From Buxus sempervirens (taxonomy: Eukaryota; Streptophyta; Magnoliopsida; Buxales; Buxaceae): a DNA stretch of 64,000 nt. The stretch spans positions 37,491,829 through 37,555,828 of the forward strand of contig OX387187.1 of NCBI GenBank assembly GCA_947561395.2. The letters run 5' to 3'. The translations under genes and the position numbers were made by a program. Of the stretch, positions 62,416 through 64,000 are shown in pieces (the stretch's first letter is position 1; each line of letters begins with the position of its first letter). The notes beneath the pieces were generated by a model, which saw only the letters and a list, made by a program, of their open reading frames with translations, was not told where the DNA came from and ran no database searches.

Positions 62416-62690
62416 GAAAAAAAAAAAACAAATGATGGTTGGGCTTTACACTCGAGATTATTTGGTGTTGATGATTAGATCAGGAGACGAAGATTCCTCG
62501 CCACACTCCCTGCAGCCTCTCACTGTAAATATATCAAAATATGTAAAAAGCGTTTTGTATGTATTGGTTTTGTTTAGTCTGTATCAATAGTCTCACAATA
62601 ACAAAGAGAGATCCTGTATATAGAGGAAGAGACCTCAACCCATTTTACAAAGTTGTGATTGAGATTTTTCTGCTATTTAGTAGTTCTCTG
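62416..62690 (+). terminator. Probable 3' UTR and polyadenylation region
   Basis: After the stop comes an A-run, then a TGTAAATA and TTTTGTATGTATTGGTTTTG stretch (62525-62573) of the kind found upstream of plant poly(A) sites, and an AATAAC at 62598. There is no canonical AATAAA. The cleavage site is inferred to lie at about 62600-62690. Confidence 0.35.
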
Positions 62691-63389
62691 TGTCCCCTCT
62701 TACTTCTTGGCAAATGCTCAACTTAAGATCTGAATGACGAGGAAATCGCAAGCTGCATGGAGGACTCGCTTCCAGCATTTCGGCAGCAGGTAAGAAACTT
62801 CATAGCATATGAACCGGTAATGATAATTGTATCATCAGATCAGCGGACTTGACATTTCCATGAGTATCGCTGATCCTGAAGGGTAAGTAATCTTCATAGC
62901 ATATGAGCAGGTGCTGATATTATAATTGTCTCTCTTGGATTGGTGCTGAAGACCTGGACCTTCATGAAAACTTCAAATGACAAGGGTGGCAATAAATGGG
63001 TCTGATTTGATATCTTGGGTCATAGTTAGGTAAGGTGTGCTGGCCATATCAAAGGATATTTGATAAATCCAAGTGCCTTCAAAACCCCATCTATGCTAGT
63101 TCAAAGGTCCTCTTTTATTAGCCCTAAAAGGTCCCTTCTTTTGCAGTGAATTGCATAAAAAGTACGCGGCATTCTGTGTTACAAAATTAATGAAGTTCCA
63201 ACATATTCACTTGTAATGCGAATGGAGGATGGTGTTTATTTCAAAAATTAGATTGAAGGTATTTCCAAAGTTTAAAGGCAAATTTGTCTAATTTAATACT
63301 TACCCCTTCATTTTTGTGTGTAATTCACGTTCCATCGTATGAGCATACACTGGTTCAACTGAGCGTGACATTGGTCATCTATCCCTTTT
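62691..63389. other. Intergenic: nothing recognised
   Basis: Two similar segments (CTTCATAGCATATGA.C.GGT at about 62797-62818 and 62893-62913) form a short imperfect direct repeat. No gene found. Confidence 0.4.
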
Positions 63390-64000
63390 TTAATCTTTTG
63401 AGAAAAAAAGCAAAATTTTATTAACTTGACACAGACCTTACATTCGTAAAACCCCTGGCTTGATCATATAAAACATTAGTGAGGAAAGCCGGAGGATGAT
63501 TCATCCATTTACATGAGAATTTATCTATGACATAGTTAGCAAGTAAGTCAAGAACAGAGTTACCTCCTCGAAAGATATGAGAAACTAATCCATACTATTA
63601 ATAAAGAGAGGGGGAATATTTCCTTTAGATTCTGGCTTTCCTTTTCTTTTGCCAAACATTGCCTTTCCTAAACAAAACAATCTCCCTAAATTAACTACCT
63701 CGGGTTGTTTATCTAAGTGGGCCTACGTTTTTTATGCAGGTAGCGCGTGCAGCCCCCTAGTACTAGTAAAACTATGCACACAACATTTAATCTCCAATAA
63801 AAGAGGCACCACTTGCCAAGGCTGCTGCAGGTTATCCTGTTCGAGTATGTTAATCACCGTTAAAGAATCCTCTTCGACAATGACATGAGACAGACCCATT
63901 TTTTTTTACAAGCATGATTCCTTCCAAGACCGCCCTAGTTCTGCCACAATAGCTGAGTTAGCATGACAGATGGATGCTACAGCTCCCTTGAAATTGCCAT
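63390..64000 (-). mobile_element. RNase H-like (RVT_3) fragment, minus strand, runs off the window
   Basis: On the minus strand from 64000 downward: GAVASICHANSAIVAELGR, then a frame change, HVIVEEDSLTVINIL (63835-63880), then an interrupted middle, then LANYVIDKFSCKWMNHPPAF (about 63495-63545). These correspond to the A-I-x-A-E-(L/A), (V/I)-E-x-D-S and A-D-x-L-A parts of plant RVT_3 RNase H domains, usually at LINE ends or in LINE-derived pseudogenes. An A-rich tail (minus) lies near 63400. The 5' part is outside the window. Confidence 0.6.

Overview
The window is nuclear DNA from a flowering plant. Its backbone is one plus-strand gene with GT-AG introns. Between the exons lie plant-type transposable elements: L1-like and RTE-like LINEs, Ty1/copia and long-LTR remnants, a TRIM, an Au-type SINE and hAT-like MITEs. 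I cannot name the species. The long, repeat-filled introns point to a medium or large genome.

The gene: I could join 22 coding exons from 716 to 62415, all on the plus strand. Every junction has GT-AG ends and every phase matches. They give 4377 nt of CDS, or 1458 codons plus a stop. I recognise the product from memory as the large plant glycine-rich membrane protein family (Arabidopsis relatives AT5G11700, AT4G32920, AT5G47020), which databases often name 'glycine-rich protein' or 'ephrin receptor-like'. It has an N-terminal hydrophobic signal, glycine-rich extracellular blocks, a Cys-rich ephrin-receptor-like patch (about residues 813-881), a transmembrane segment at about 896-915, a conserved cytosolic part and a C-terminal cluster of hydrophobic segments. 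Its molecular function is not established. About 93 percent of the locus is intron.

Layout: intron 1 (8.3 kb) holds an RTE-type LINE tail, a 5'-truncated LINE, a solo LTR of about 3.0 kb with a TRIM inside it, and a copia 3' end with its LTR. Intron 2 holds an RTE tail (minus) and a LINE (plus). Intron 3 holds a LINE with a 16-bp target duplication. Intron 4 holds a hAT-like MITE and an LTR scrap. Intron 6 holds a minus-strand LINE split by a plus-strand LINE. Intron 8 (10.9 kb) holds a 136-bp LINE tail and a 7.35-kb apparently full-length antisense LINE, itself hit by a MITE. Intron 11 (6 kb) holds an old composite repeat. Intron 12 holds a 1.6-kb hAT-like element containing a MITE, and an Au-SINE. 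Intron 16 holds another MITE. Intron 18 holds an LTR-like block and AT-rich DNA. Intron 20 holds LINE remains. Intron 21 holds an RTE scrap. Downstream of the gene, a minus-strand RNase H-like fragment runs off the right edge.

No RNA gene other than the SINE, no CRISPR array and no second intact host gene was recognised. The most unusual content is a set of 8-bp-TSD elements sharing CAAGGTTT-type ends but with quite different interiors, and the nested retrotransposon history that can be read base by base from the target duplications.
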